Source of the DNA: Fulvimarina manganoxydans
Lineage (GTDB): Bacteria; Pseudomonadota; Alphaproteobacteria; Rhizobiales; Rhizobiaceae
Length of the DNA: 64,000 bases
Direction: 5' to 3'
NCBI RefSeq assembly: GCF_900176465.1
Contig: NZ_FWXR01000003.1
Span: 1-64,000, forward strand
The notes under the pieces are model-generated. The model ran no database searches. It was not told the DNA's origin and worked only from the letters and a program-made list of their open reading frames with translations. Both the position numbers and the translations under genes were made by a program. Shown one piece after another: positions 6,842 through 14,936 of the stretch; the first letter of the stretch is position 1, and each line of letters opens with the position of its first letter.

Positions 6842-8983
6842 TCAGCGGTTCGACGTCTGGACCGGCTTCACAAGGGGTGTGATGCGCCGCACCGTGACGC
6901 GGCGGTTTTCAGCACTTGGCTCGTCGGTGTTCACCTTCAGAAACTCCTCGCCATAGCCCTGGGTAATCAGGTTCTCCGGCGGAATGTCGAAATAGTCTGT
7001 CAGTGCGCTCGCTACCGCCTCGGCGCGGCGATCGGAGAGGGCCAGATTGGCGAGATCGGAGCCGACCGCGTCCGTATGGCCTTCGACGAGGAAGGTCTCG
7101 GACGGATTGCGATCGATGACCGTCGAGATCGCTTCGGCCAGCGCCTGGAGATTGCCGACCTCGGCCTGATCGATCGCGTCCGAACCGAAGGCAAAGTTGA
7201 TCGTACTGAGATCGATCCGGCGAACCTTGTCGCGGATGCGCTTGGATCGGCGAACCTCGTCGACTGAATAGATGCGCTCGACCGTTTCGACCGGCGGCGC
7301 CACGATCGTCCGGTAATAGAGCGCCTCGTCCGGCTCCGCGATGTCGACGATATAGTCGTCCTCGGGAATCGTCAGATCGATCGGCGGCAGATCCGCGCCG
7401 GGATCGTAGTAATAGCGCGGCTCGGCGCCCTCATCGGCATAAGGGTCATAGAACAGCACCATCTCGCGGCCGTCGGGCATGATCCGCGAGCGCTGGATCG
7501 TCTCGCCATAGCGATTGGTGATGGTCACCACCTGAACGCCATTGGGCCGCACGATCGTCTCGCGCACCCGGCCACCGCCAAGCCGCTCGTAATACTGATC
7601 CTCGGCATTGGTCGAGAGGCGGCTCGTATCGTCGCCTCGGATGAAATAGGCCGCCGCACCTCCTGCCACGGCACCAACGAGCCCTGCGCCGACGATCGAC
7701 AGAATGTCCCGGTCGCCGACTCGCTCCACCACTTCCGCGCCCGGCGGCAATTCGGGCTCGGGGCCCCGGACGACGGTCGTGTTGTTGACCGTCGTATTGT
7801 TCACCGTGGTGTTGTTCGTGGTCTGGTTGGTCGTCGAATTGTCGATGGTCTGGTTTTCGATCCGCTGGCCTTGTTCGGATGTCGCCGAAGGGATTTCGGT
7901 GATGGGTTCGGCGAGCGTCTGAACACGGGCGTCGCTTGCGGCAAGGCCATCTTCAGGAACGGGCTCGGTCTGGATATCCGCCGCGACCGGCTCCGGCGTT
8001 TCGGCAGGCTCGGCCGCTTGCTCTTGCGCAGGCGCCGCCTCGGCGGGAACGCTGGGGTCGGCCGGCGGTGCGGTCGGCGCGGCGGTCTCGCTTCCGTCTT
8101 GCGGCAGGGCCTCGGGCGCCGGCTCTCCTGGTGCCTGTTCGGCGTCCTGAGCGGCTTCGGGCGCTGCCGGTTCGCCAGCGGGTGCGGTTGGGTCCGGTGC
8201 CTGGACGGGTGCCTCTTCAGCTGGGCCGGGCTCAGAGGGGGCAGGCGGCGCCTCTTCGACGGCCGGTGCCGGCTCGCTTGGCGTGGGCTCAGCCGCGCCG
8301 TCCGCGGCAGGAGCCGGTTCGTCTTCCGCAGAAGGGGCAGTCTCGGCGGCGGGGTCCGCTGCCGCGGGTTCGCTCAGCTCTTCCTCGGGTGACTGATCCG
8401 GCGCCGCGCCAGCCGGCCCTTCGTCGATGGGTGCGGTTTCGTCTGCCGGGGCTTCGGCGGGCGGGGCAGCCGGTTCCTCGGCCGCTGGCACGGGCTCTTC
8501 GGCTTGCGGAGCCGCGTCTTCGGCCGGCGCGGGCTCCGGCTCGGCGGGTGCTTCTGCAGCGGGGACCGGCTCCTCTGCGGGCGCTGCTGCCTCGGGAGCC
8601 GGCGCTGGCTCTTCGGCAGGCTCAGGCGCCGAAGCCGGCTCATCTGCGGGCGGCGCAGCTTCTTCCGCAGGCGCAGGCTCCGGTGCAACCTCAGCGGCTG
8701 GCTCGGGGTCTGGCGCTGGGGCGGGCTCCGGTTCGGGCGCGGCATCCATTTCGACCGGCGGTGGCGCCTGCTCGACAGGCGGCTCGGCTTCGGCTGGGGC
8801 TTCTGGGGGTGGGGCCTCTTCCGCCGGCGCTTGGGCTTCCGGTGGCGGCAACTCGTCTGGATTGGCCTGGGCGACCTGGAAACCGGCCACCACAGACGGC
8901 TGGGCGAGGGCGCCGCCGGGGCCCGTCAGGGCTGTCGAAGCGGCCAGCGCCGCAAGGCCGGCGAAGCGGCCGGCTTTTTTCAT
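6842..8983 (-). CDS. OmpA-family protein with long Pro/Ala/Glu-rich region
   Basis: A 713-residue secreted protein. The signal peptide is MKKAGRFAGLAALAASTAL ending near GALAQP. Residues about 40-350 are low-complexity PE/PA-rich sequence, probably extended across the periplasm. A short Thr/Asn repeat of the type TTNQTTNNTTVNNTTV follows, then a glycine-rich hydrophobic segment (IVGAGLVGAVAGGAAAYFI). The last 115 residues are an OmpA C-terminal peptidoglycan-binding domain (FAFGSDAI, VEGHTDAVGSDLANLALSDRRAEAV, QGYGEEFLKV). The role is probably envelope-peptidoglycan tethering. Starts at TTG 9001, ATG 8992 and ATG 8983 are all in frame; 8983 gives the best signal peptide. It shares a bidirectional terminator with metF. 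Confidence 0.87.
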   Translation of the reverse strand: MKKAGRFAGLAALAASTALTGPGGALAQPSVVAGFQVAQANPDELPPPEAQAPAEEAPPPEAPAEAEPPVEQAPPPVEMDAAPEPEPAPAPDPEPAAEVAPEPAPAEEAAPPADEPASAPEPAEEPAPAPEAAAPAEEPVPAAEAPAEPEPAPAEDAAPQAEEPVPAAEEPAAPPAEAPADETAPIDEGPAGAAPDQSPEEELSEPAAADPAAETAPSAEDEPAPAADGAAEPTPSEPAPAVEEAPPAPSEPGPAEEAPVQAPDPTAPAGEPAAPEAAQDAEQAPGEPAPEALPQDGSETAAPTAPPADPSVPAEAAPAQEQAAEPAETPEPVAADIQTEPVPEDGLAASDARVQTLAEPITEIPSATSEQGQRIENQTIDNSTTNQTTNNTTVNNTTVNNTTVVRGPEPELPPGAEVVERVGDRDILSIVGAGLVGAVAGGAAAYFIRGDDTSRLSTNAEDQYYERLGGGRVRETIVRPNGVQVVTITNRYGETIQRSRIMPDGREMVLFYDPYADEGAEPRYYYDPGADLPPIDLTIPEDDYIVDIAEPDEALYYRTIVAPPVETVERIYSVDEVRRSKRIRDKVRRIDLSTINFAFGSDAIDQAEVGNLQALAEAISTVIDRNPSETFLVEGHTDAVGSDLANLALSDRRAEAVASALTDYFDIPPENLITQGYGEEFLKVNTDEPSAENRRVTVRRITPLVKPVQTSNR

Positions 8984-9171
8984 GACGAACATGTCGAACA
9001 ATTCGCTTTCGCTTTAACTCTTCGTCCCTTGCCTTCTCGATCCCCTTCTGGCTGGCGCTGCGCGCGCCTATCAGCCACGGAGCGTCAAACCTCAGGCGGA
9101 TCGAAGGGAGGAAGTAAGAGCGCGACTGCTATGGTAAAGCACCGGCGTATTGCACGCTTTTGCGAGGCGGT

Positions 9172-10341
9172 TCAGGCCGGCGGTGTCCAGTCATAGAGCC
9201 AGGCAAGGCTCACGCGCAGCCGATCGGCCGGCGACAGCGCCATGACGAGATCGCGCCCGAAGGAGAAGGGGCGCGGCAGATGATAGACGAAGCGATGGAA
9301 GCCGGCCCGCCGGCGAACCCGATCGACGCGGGAGCGCCTCGTCGTCTCATAGGCCGCGATTGCGCTCGCTCGATCCGGCTGCACCGCGAGCGCATGGGCG
9401 AGGACAGCCGCATCCTCGATCGCCATTGCCGCGCCCTGAGCCGCGAAGGGCAGCATGCCATGGGCCGCGTCACCGACCAGCAATGCCCGATCGTCAAAGA
9501 GGCGCCAGGGACGATCTTCGGGCGTGACCGACAATGGCCAGGGCGTGAAAGAGCCGGAAGCATGGATCAGACGGCTAAGATCATTCCCCGAAGGCGAAAA
9601 GCGGGATGCAAGCGCGCTCGTTTCACCGGGCTGTGCTCCGTCGCCTTCGATCAGAACGAGATTGATTTGCCGCCCTGCCGCAATGGGGTAGGCGACCGCG
9701 TGGCGATCCCGATCGAGAAAGGCGGTGATCGAGGAGGTAGCCGTCGCGATCTCGCTCGACGCATTGCCCATCTCGATCCGGCCGCGCCAGGCAATCATAC
9801 CGCTTGGCTTGGCGGGCGCTAGCGACGCATTCGCCGCCACTTGGCTGCGCACGCCATCGGCCGCAACGAGGAGATCGGTTTCGATCGACTTCGTCTCGCT
9901 ATGCGTCGTCCGCATGGCGAGGAGCAGTCCCGTATCGATCGGCTGAAGATTGGTGAGTTCGCATCCAAGATCGAGTTGGATCGCCGCTTCGCGCTGGGCG
10001 GCTTCGTAAAGCACGCGTTGCAGATCGGCCCGGTGGATCGACAGATAGGGAGTCCCGTCCGAGGCTTCGACCGGAACCCGCGCCAGTATGCGGCTCGAGC
10101 GCGCATCCTTCAGAAGGACGTTCCGCGCCTTCACGCCCGCCGTCTCGAGCGATGCGAGAAGACCGAGATCGCGCATCACGCGCAGCGCATTGGGCGATAG
10201 CTGCAGCCCCGCGCCGACCTCTTCGAGAGCGTTGGCTCGTTCGACAATGCGAGACGCGATCCCCCTTTTTGCCAAGGAGAGCGCCGTCGTCAGGCCGGCG
10301 ATGCCGGCCCCCACGATCAGTATGGGCCGATCGAACTGCAT
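9172..10341 (-). CDS. FAD-dependent aromatic-ring monooxygenase family protein
   Basis: A 389-residue group A flavoprotein monooxygenase (salicylate hydroxylase/UbiH-like). The FAD-binding GxGxxG is in ILIVGAGIAGLTTALSLAKRG, followed by the acidic ERA end of beta2. The NADPH/FAD DG motif is LLVAADGVRS, and the second FAD motif is VGDAAHGMLPFAAQGAAMAIEDAAVLA. The hydroxylated substrate is not predictable; 3-hydroxybenzoate 6-hydroxylase and salicylate hydroxylase-like proteins share this pattern. It lies 30 bp downstream of a zinc-finger gene on the same strand. No strong ribosome binding site is visible before the ATG at 10341, so coupling is possible. Confidence 0.88.
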   Translation of the reverse strand: MQFDRPILIVGAGIAGLTTALSLAKRGIASRIVERANALEEVGAGLQLSPNALRVMRDLGLLASLETAGVKARNVLLKDARSSRILARVPVEASDGTPYLSIHRADLQRVLYEAAQREAAIQLDLGCELTNLQPIDTGLLLAMRTTHSETKSIETDLLVAADGVRSQVAANASLAPAKPSGMIAWRGRIEMGNASSEIATATSSITAFLDRDRHAVAYPIAAGRQINLVLIEGDGAQPGETSALASRFSPSGNDLSRLIHASGSFTPWPLSVTPEDRPWRLFDDRALLVGDAAHGMLPFAAQGAAMAIEDAAVLAHALAVQPDRASAIAAYETTRRSRVDRVRRRAGFHRFVYHLPRPFSFGRDLVMALSPADRLRVSLAWLYDWTPPA

Positions 10342-10371
10342 GGATGATGCTTTAGCGGCTGGACCGCCCGC

Positions 10372-10617
10372 TTACGCGGCCTTGTCACCATAGAGGCAGC
10401 CGGCTGGCCGTGTTTCGGTCGGTTTGAGATCGGCGACATAACGGAAGAGGGTCGAGCAATAGGGGCAGATTTTCTCGCTCTCGTCACCCATGTCCAGATA
10501 GACATGCGGATGGCTGTGGGGGGGATTGGCCCCGCAGCACATGAATTCCGTGACGCCGATTTCGATCGATTCGTAGCCACCATCGTTCTGGAAATGGGGA
10601 ATCGCGTGTCCGGCCAT
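10372..10617 (-). CDS. Zinc-finger domain-containing protein (CHCC type)
   Basis: An 81-residue protein of the zf-CHCC family, related to the zinc-binding NDUFS6-type accessory subunit of respiratory complex I. The predicted ligands are Cys27/Cys28, a His in PPHSHPHVYLDMG and the pair CPYC at residues 51-54. The bacterial members are short, soluble and mostly uncharacterised. The N-terminus begins MAGHAIPHFQNDGG. Longer in-frame starts upstream give Arg-rich sequence with no homology signal and are rejected. The neighbouring monooxygenase is cotranscribed. Confidence 0.85.
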   Translation of the reverse strand: MAGHAIPHFQNDGGYESIEIGVTEFMCCGANPPHSHPHVYLDMGDESEKICPYCSTLFRYVADLKPTETRPAGCLYGDKAA

Positions 10618-11013
10618 TGCGTGACGCCTTCTTCCAACTCTTGAAGCAAGACCGGGCCGATCCCGGCCGCGTGCCTCGCCGATTGATTCTTGTCGAACCC
10701 TGTGGCCCATCATGAAACATGAAGCTGCACTGGTGCGCGGGACCATAGTCACGGCCACGCCGAAAGACCAGTGCGCCGCGACAAACTCTGTCTCGCGACA
10801 AATTCCGTGGTCCAGCAGGTGAAAATGCAAAGCGGCGCCGCCCGAGTGAGCGACGCCGCGACACGATTGAGTTGTCTTTCGATGTTTCGTCCGCTCGCCG
10901 CGCACCGCACCTCAGAACGAAATGCGATCAATCAGGATCGCCGTTTCGCTCTCAGCTTTTCATTTGCCGCATGATGCAATCGGAAAAGTCATGCGGCTTT
11001 TCCGCGTCATGCT
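10618..11013. other. Intergenic region with a palindromic repeat at its right end
   Basis: About 400 bases between the zinc-finger gene start and the lipoprotein gene stop. Short open frames on both strands lack convincing ribosome sites or family motifs. The right 44 bases hold a RIME-like palindrome, listed separately. The promoter of the zinc-finger gene should lie at the left end. I see nothing else. Confidence 0.6.
10969..11012. repeat. RIME-like palindromic intergenic element
   Basis: A nested inverted repeat. Outer arms GCATGA (10969-10974) and TCATGC (11007-11012) enclose inner arms CGGAAAAG and CTTTTCCG. The pattern GCATGATG...CGGAAAA...TTTTCCG...TCATGC is that of the rhizobial intergenic mosaic elements (RIME). 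It lies one base past the stop of the lipoprotein gene and could act as its terminator. Only one copy is seen in this window. Confidence 0.65.
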
Positions 11014-11706
11014 TTAGCCGACGATATCGACGCCGTCCGGCAGCGTTTGGACGCGCGGATTGGCCTTCTTCAGAGCCTCGATATAGTTGCGCGGGAACAG
11101 AAGGTGATTCACGCCGCGCATGCCCATGAATTCGGCCACGTCGTTGGTGAAGGACGAACAATTATAGACGACTGCGTTCCAAACGGTCAGCGAGCCCTGC
11201 TTCTTGTTCATGAAGGCCACGACGCGCTGATACTCGTCGGGCGTCAGCGCGATCGTCATCTCATTCTGCAGATAGGCGATTTCGGTATCGCCGTCCGAGG
11301 CGCCCGTCAGGGCCGGAACCGGCACGAGATGGCCGAGCGAATAGGCCGCCTCGCCGCCGGCGGGGTGGAAGCCGGCGATCTTGACCATCGAGGGGACGAG
11401 AACGCCGCTGCGGTCATAAGGAACGCGGCCGGTGGAATCCAGCTCGCCATAGGCGATGAAGGAGTGGCCGTAGCTCTCGGCATTGCGCGCCCGGAACGAG
11501 ACGAAATAGGGCTTCGGCAGAAGGCCAACGGCGCTTCGGCCGGAATAGGGCGTGAAGCGGACTTGGCTCGGACCGTTCGCGCTCACCTGGGGCGCGCCGA
11601 CGGTCAAGTCTGACCTTTGACCGCCTGTCGAGCTGCAACCGGCGAGAGCGAGTGCGACCAGCGCGATGGCACTGATCCTGGTCACTGAAACGACCATGGC
11701 GTTCAT
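11014..11706 (-). CDS. Putative lipoprotein, possible permuted papain-fold protein
   Basis: A 230-residue protein with a lipoprotein signal: ALVALALAGC at residues 13-22, the Cys being the acylation site. The mature part contains ESYGHSFIAYGELD (a His in a short beta-turn) and, about 100 residues later, AVVYNCSSFTNDVAEFMGM. A His before a Cys in an NC-x-SF context is typical of circularly permuted NlpC/P60- or DUF4105-like papain folds, so a periplasmic amidase or protease role is possible. I do not recognise the exact family. ATG 11706 or ATG 11697 could be the start; AAGGAC precedes both. A palindromic repeat follows the stop. Confidence 0.78.
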   Translation of the reverse strand: MNAMVVSVTRISAIALVALALAGCSSTGGQRSDLTVGAPQVSANGPSQVRFTPYSGRSAVGLLPKPYFVSFRARNAESYGHSFIAYGELDSTGRVPYDRSGVLVPSMVKIAGFHPAGGEAAYSLGHLVPVPALTGASDGDTEIAYLQNEMTIALTPDEYQRVVAFMNKKQGSLTVWNAVVYNCSSFTNDVAEFMGMRGVNHLLFPRNYIEALKKANPRVQTLPDGVDIVG

Positions 11707-12007
11707 GTCCTTGACGGGTGCCGAGTTGAGGAGGAGCCGGTTCGGCTCGTCTGTCCTGTTCGGCGATACTACGGAGCGGGTCCTAAAGGCCTCAAGGGCG
11801 CTCCCGGTTCCGAAAACAGTATGGGCATATGATTCCGGCGGGCCAGTGGCAATCGCAGTTGGAATCACGTCCTCGTCAGACGGGATCACATGTCCGGGTC
11901 CGACACTTCGACCGGCCGTCATGGCCGCCCGAACGGTCCTCTTTCAAAGACCGGCATTATTGGGGGGGCAGGTCGAAACGACTGGCCCCCCCAAGTTTTC
12001 AAGGGGA
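11707..12007. other. Intergenic region between two lipoprotein genes
   Basis: A stretch of 301 bases. The right end holds a very G/C-rich hairpin, listed separately. The rest should contain the promoter of the 11014-11706 gene. The in-frame extension to 11922 shows no family signal and is not considered coding. Confidence 0.6.
11960..11994 (-). terminator. Strong G/C hairpin downstream of the small lipoprotein gene
   Basis: Arms TTGGGGGGGCAGGTCG and CGACTGGCCCCCCCAA pair over 16 positions with two mismatches around an AAA loop, 13 bases past the stop at 12008. On the minus strand no long T-run follows. On the plus strand GTTTTC follows. It is probably the transcription end of the small lipoprotein gene. 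Confidence 0.65.
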
Positions 12008-12151
12008 TTAGCCCTTGGTGACGTAGGTCTCTTCGTAGACCGGAGCCGGAGCAGCAACGGGCTCCTTGCCCTTGCCCTTGCCCTTGCCCATGCAGCCAGC
12101 GAAGGAAGCGACAGCGAGGGCCGCGACCGAAGCGATGATGATCTTCTTCAT
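12008..12151 (-). CDS. Very small lipoprotein with a Lys-Gly repeat
   Basis: A 47-residue predicted lipoprotein. The signal MKKIIIASVAALAVASFAGC puts the acylated Cys at residue 20. The mature peptide is only about 28 residues: MGKGKGKGKEPVAAPAPV, then YEETYVTKG. It is probably exported and anchored to a membrane. The KGKGKGK tract is unusual. Small alphaproteobacterial lipoproteins of entericidin type have a similar size, but the sequence does not clearly belong to that family. Good lipobox and hairpin terminator support it as real. The longer in-frame start at 12289 is rejected. Confidence 0.75.
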   Translation of the reverse strand: MKKIIIASVAALAVASFAGCMGKGKGKGKEPVAAPAPVYEETYVTKG

Positions 12152-12963
12152 AGTTCTGATACCTATCAGTGCCTGACGGTTGATGCCGCAGTTAAGGATC
12201 TCGGTCGCAGCGACCGAAACCTCCTGCAAACTGTTGCGCTTTGGCGATAGGAGCAAGTGCGAAATCGCAACACTCGCCCGCCATCGCATTTACCTTGACC
12301 CCTTTAGCTTAACAGCCGGTTACGGGGATCGCGGTCCATTCTCAGCGTGGACAGGAATGCGTTTATTTCCAGGGCGTTAGAAGTGCAAGGGGTGAGTGGC
12401 TGACGGCGCTGCTGGAACGCATCACGTCTCATAAATTCGGGAAACCATCCGCGAGCATGAAGCCGCCTGACCGAGCGTCATGCTGCTGCATTGCCACGAT
12501 TTTGACACGGAATCACACAGCGGCATTTCGCAACTGCTCAGTGCTGCTTCGCGGGTGCGGTCGTTCGAGCGATCCTCGCGTGGATGGCTGCGGCTCCTTT
12601 CCCTCAGGACATCATCGCAGGGGCGGCGCGGCTCCACCCTCCCTCGGCTCTGTCTGTCGCGCGCCCTCCTTCTGAGGTGCGGCGAAGCGCCGATCGCCGT
12701 CGTGGTCTCCGCAGCACTGATCGCCGGCGGGATTGATGATCGCCGGACGATGAGCCGCTCACAGGATGCCCCGGCACGGCGCTCGCCAGGGGCCCCGTTC
12801 AGGTCTTCAATTCTCACTCCCATTGCCAGCGCACCCAAAAATTTGACCGTTCGATAAAAAATTTGACCTTTTGGAAAAGTCGGATCATTCTAAACTGCGA
12901 TGGCGGCACGGTCCCTGTGGGCCGGTGGCCCAATGTTTGGGAAGGCTTTCAAGGGGAGTGCCT
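12152..12963. other. Long intergenic region before preT
   Basis: About 810 bases. Open frames at 12422-12838 (minus) and 12480-12857 (plus) are Arg/Ser-rich, have no family motifs and occupy the same DNA, so I leave them out. The right 130 bases carry the preT promoter region with RutR-like half-sites (listed separately). The rest looks like decayed or non-coding sequence. I see no RNA gene. Confidence 0.5.
12837..12878. promoter_or_regulatory. RutR-like operator region of preT: 12-base direct repeat with 20-bp phase
   Basis: AAAAATTTGACC occurs at 12837-12848 and again at 12857-12868, exactly 20 bp apart. The second copy continues as TTGACCTTTTGGAAAA (12863-12878), an imperfect form of the RutR operator TTGACCA-N2-TGGTCAA. 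The site ends about 85 bp before the preT start. The same TTGACC 20-bp phasing occurs at the rutR/transaminase promoter. Confidence 0.65.
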
Positions 12964-14340
12964 ATGTCCGACATGCCTGCATCCCATCCCGACGTTCGAG
13001 GCGGCCGTTTGGCCCCGGAGGAGCTGGAGGCGAATTTCGCCGATCTTCATCCAGCCCTGGAAGCCCATGAAGCGCTGGTCGAGGCCGATCGGTGCTATTT
13101 CTGCTACGATGCGCCCTGCATGCAGGCCTGTCCGACCTCGATCGACATCCCGCTCTTCATCCGCGAAATCCAGACGGGCAATCCGATCGGTGCCGCCAAG
13201 ACGATCCTCTCGTCAAATATACTGGGCGGTATGTGCGCCCGGGTCTGCCCGACCGAGACCCTTTGCGAAGAAGTCTGCGTACGCGAAGTCGCGGAGGGCA
13301 AGCCGGTCAAGATCGGCATGCTGCAGCGCTATGCGACCGATGCCTTAATGGAGACGGGCGAGCATCCTTTCCGGCGCTCGCCAGCGACCGGCAGGACGAT
13401 CGCGGTCGTCGGTGCCGGGCCGGCTGGCCTCTCCTGCACGCATCGGCTGGCCATGAAGGGCCACGACGTCACCATTTTCGATGCCCGGGAAAAGCCCGGC
13501 GGCCTCAACGAATATGGGATCGCCGCTTACAAGGCGACCGACGATTTCGCCCAGGCCGAGGTGGAGTTCCTCCTGAAGATCGGCGGAATCACGGTCGAGA
13601 CCGGTAAGGCGCTCGGCCGAGACATTCATCTGTCCGATCTGCGCAACGATTTCGATGCCGTTTTTCTGGGTCTCGGTCTTGGCGGCGTCAACGCGCTGTT
13701 CGACGGCGAGGATGCATCTGGCTCCCACGATGCCGTCGCCTGGATCGCCGACCTGCGCCAGACCGCCGAGCTATCGGCGCTCCCTGTCGGTCGCCGGGTG
13801 GTCGTCATCGGCGGCGGCATGACCGCGATCGACGCTGCTGTTCAAGCCAAGGCACTGGGAGCGGAAGAGGTGACGCTTGCCTATCGCCGCGGCCGCGAGG
13901 CCATGAACGCCTCCGCCTATGAGCAGGAGGTGGCTGCCACGCGCGGCGTCCATATCCGCTGCAATCTGCAGCCTGCCCGGATTCTGGCAGAGAACGGCCA
14001 CGTGGTCGGCATCGTGTTCGAGCGCACGAAGGTTGGCTCAGACGGCAGGCTCGCCGGGACGGGCGAGACGGTCACGATCGAAGCCGATCAGGTCTTCAAA
14101 GCGATCGGCCAAAACTTCCTGCCCGACGGCACGCAAGCGGAGGGCGGCGACATTGCTCTCGACCGGGGGCGGATCCAAGTCGACGCTGCCCGGCGCACCT
14201 CGCTTCCGGGTGTCTGGGCCGGCGGCGACTGCATTGCGGACGGCGAAGACCTCACCGTCGTCGCCGTCGAGGACGGCAAGATCGCGGCCGAGGACATTCA
14301 TGCAGCGCTGATGGCGCAGGCGAAGGTGGCGGCGGAGTGA
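12964..14340 (+). CDS. preT: NAD-dependent dihydropyrimidine dehydrogenase, subunit PreT
   Basis: A 458-residue flavin/Fe-S subunit that takes electrons from NADH and passes them to PreA to reduce uracil or thymine to the 5,6-dihydro form. N-terminal Cys at 44, 47, 52 and 56 (CYFCYDAPCMQACP) and at 91, 95, 101 and 105 (MCARVCPTETLCEEVC) bind [4Fe-4S] clusters. VVGAGPAG at 148-155 binds FAD, and VVVIGGGMTAIDAA binds NAD(H). The C-terminal GGDC...ED segment completes the GltD-like fold. The start at 12964 follows GGGGAG. Length is usual for PreT. A reverse-oriented hicBA module separates it from preA, with which it normally forms a tight pair. Confidence 0.95.
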   Translation: MSDMPASHPDVRGGRLAPEELEANFADLHPALEAHEALVEADRCYFCYDAPCMQACPTSIDIPLFIREIQTGNPIGAAKTILSSNILGGMCARVCPTETLCEEVCVREVAEGKPVKIGMLQRYATDALMETGEHPFRRSPATGRTIAVVGAGPAGLSCTHRLAMKGHDVTIFDAREKPGGLNEYGIAAYKATDDFAQAEVEFLLKIGGITVETGKALGRDIHLSDLRNDFDAVFLGLGLGGVNALFDGEDASGSHDAVAWIADLRQTAELSALPVGRRVVVIGGGMTAIDAAVQAKALGAEEVTLAYRRGREAMNASAYEQEVAATRGVHIRCNLQPARILAENGHVVGIVFERTKVGSDGRLAGTGETVTIEADQVFKAIGQNFLPDGTQAEGGDIALDRGRIQVDAARRTSLPGVWAGGDCIADGEDLTVVAVEDGKIAAEDIHAALMAQAKVAAE

Positions 14341-14398
14341 TGGGTCGAAAGCCTGTCGTCGCCCGGTCTGCATCTAAAATTTGGACGTCTCGCGAGGA

Positions 14399-14629
14399 TC
14401 AGAGCAGGGCAATGAAGTCTTCGTCCGACATTCCGGATTGCTTGATAATGGCGCGAAGCGTCCCGATCGGAAGATCGCGGTTGCCGTGGACTGGAACGAC
14501 GACCGCGCGCCGATCAGGCGACTGGCGTTCCATCACATGATGGCTTCCCGTGACGTGATGCAAACTAAAGCCGGCCTTCTTCAATGCGCGCAACACTTGC
14601 TTTCCGCTGATTGCGGGAAGGCGAGTCAA
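14399..14629 (-). CDS. hicA: HicA-family mRNA interferase toxin
   Basis: A 76-residue HicA (YcfA-like) dsRNA-binding-fold toxin. Family landmarks are SGKQVLRALKKAGFSLHHVTGSHHVM, with the catalytic His in GSHH, then VVVPVHGNRDLPIGTLRAIIKQSGMSDEDFIALL. HicA toxins cleave mRNA independently of ribosomes and are neutralised by HicB. The putative start is TTG 14629 with no clear ribosome site. The gene starts 3 bases after the HicB stop, so expression probably depends on translation of hicB. It lies antisense between preT and preA. Confidence 0.88.
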   Translation of the reverse strand: MTRLPAISGKQVLRALKKAGFSLHHVTGSHHVMERQSPDRRAVVVPVHGNRDLPIGTLRAIIKQSGMSDEDFIALL

Positions 14630-14632
14630 GGA

Positions 14633-14857
14633 TCAGGCCGCCACGGTCACCCGCTCCACCAAAGGCACGACATCCTCGGGGCGGGCTATTCCTTCGGCGT
14701 CGTAATATTCGAGGACGGCCTGGATCGCTTCTCGGCCATGTTCCACAGCCTCCTCTCGAGTTTCGCCATAACTGACGACCTCCGGCAGAGCCGGGACCAG
14801 CACGGTAAAGCCGCCCTCCGGCTCGGGGCGAAGATGGATCGTGTAGGTGACGGTCAT
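14633..14857 (-). CDS. hicB: HicB-family antitoxin (short form)
   Basis: A 74-residue HicB antitoxin domain: YTIHLRPEPEGGFTVLVPALPEVV is the partially degraded RNase H-like core, followed by the family's GETREEAVEHGREAIQAVLEYY helix. There is no C-terminal helix-turn-helix or ribbon-helix-helix DNA-binding domain, so autorepression in the usual way is uncertain. The ATG at 14857 is preceded by GGGAGC. Antitoxin-first order and tight spacing with hicA are typical. It is transcribed towards preT, opposite to the surrounding operon. Confidence 0.88.
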   Translation of the reverse strand: MTVTYTIHLRPEPEGGFTVLVPALPEVVSYGETREEAVEHGREAIQAVLEYYDAEGIARPEDVVPLVERVTVAA

Positions 14858-14936
14858 GACGGCTCCCGAAATCGCCTGCGATCAATTTCCAAAATAGCAA
14901 TCCTTCAAGCGGCCCGCCAGAAGAGGAGTGAGACCC

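Noticed and set aside
7704-9017. Several long open frames on plus opposite the OmpA-family gene, rich in Gly, Ser, Arg
   Set aside because: They mirror the low-complexity Pro/Ala/Glu codons of the minus-strand gene, have no ribosome sites or motifs, and overlap each other in several frames.
12422-12857. Overlapping open frames on both strands in the preT upstream gap
   Set aside because: Arg/Ser-rich, no family signal, no good ribosome site and mutually overlapping, so neither can be supported.
12837-12878. The repeated AAAAATTTGACC as a CRISPR or phage attachment repeat
   Set aside because: There are only two copies with a 20-bp phase and an operator-like palindrome, better explained as RutR half-sites.
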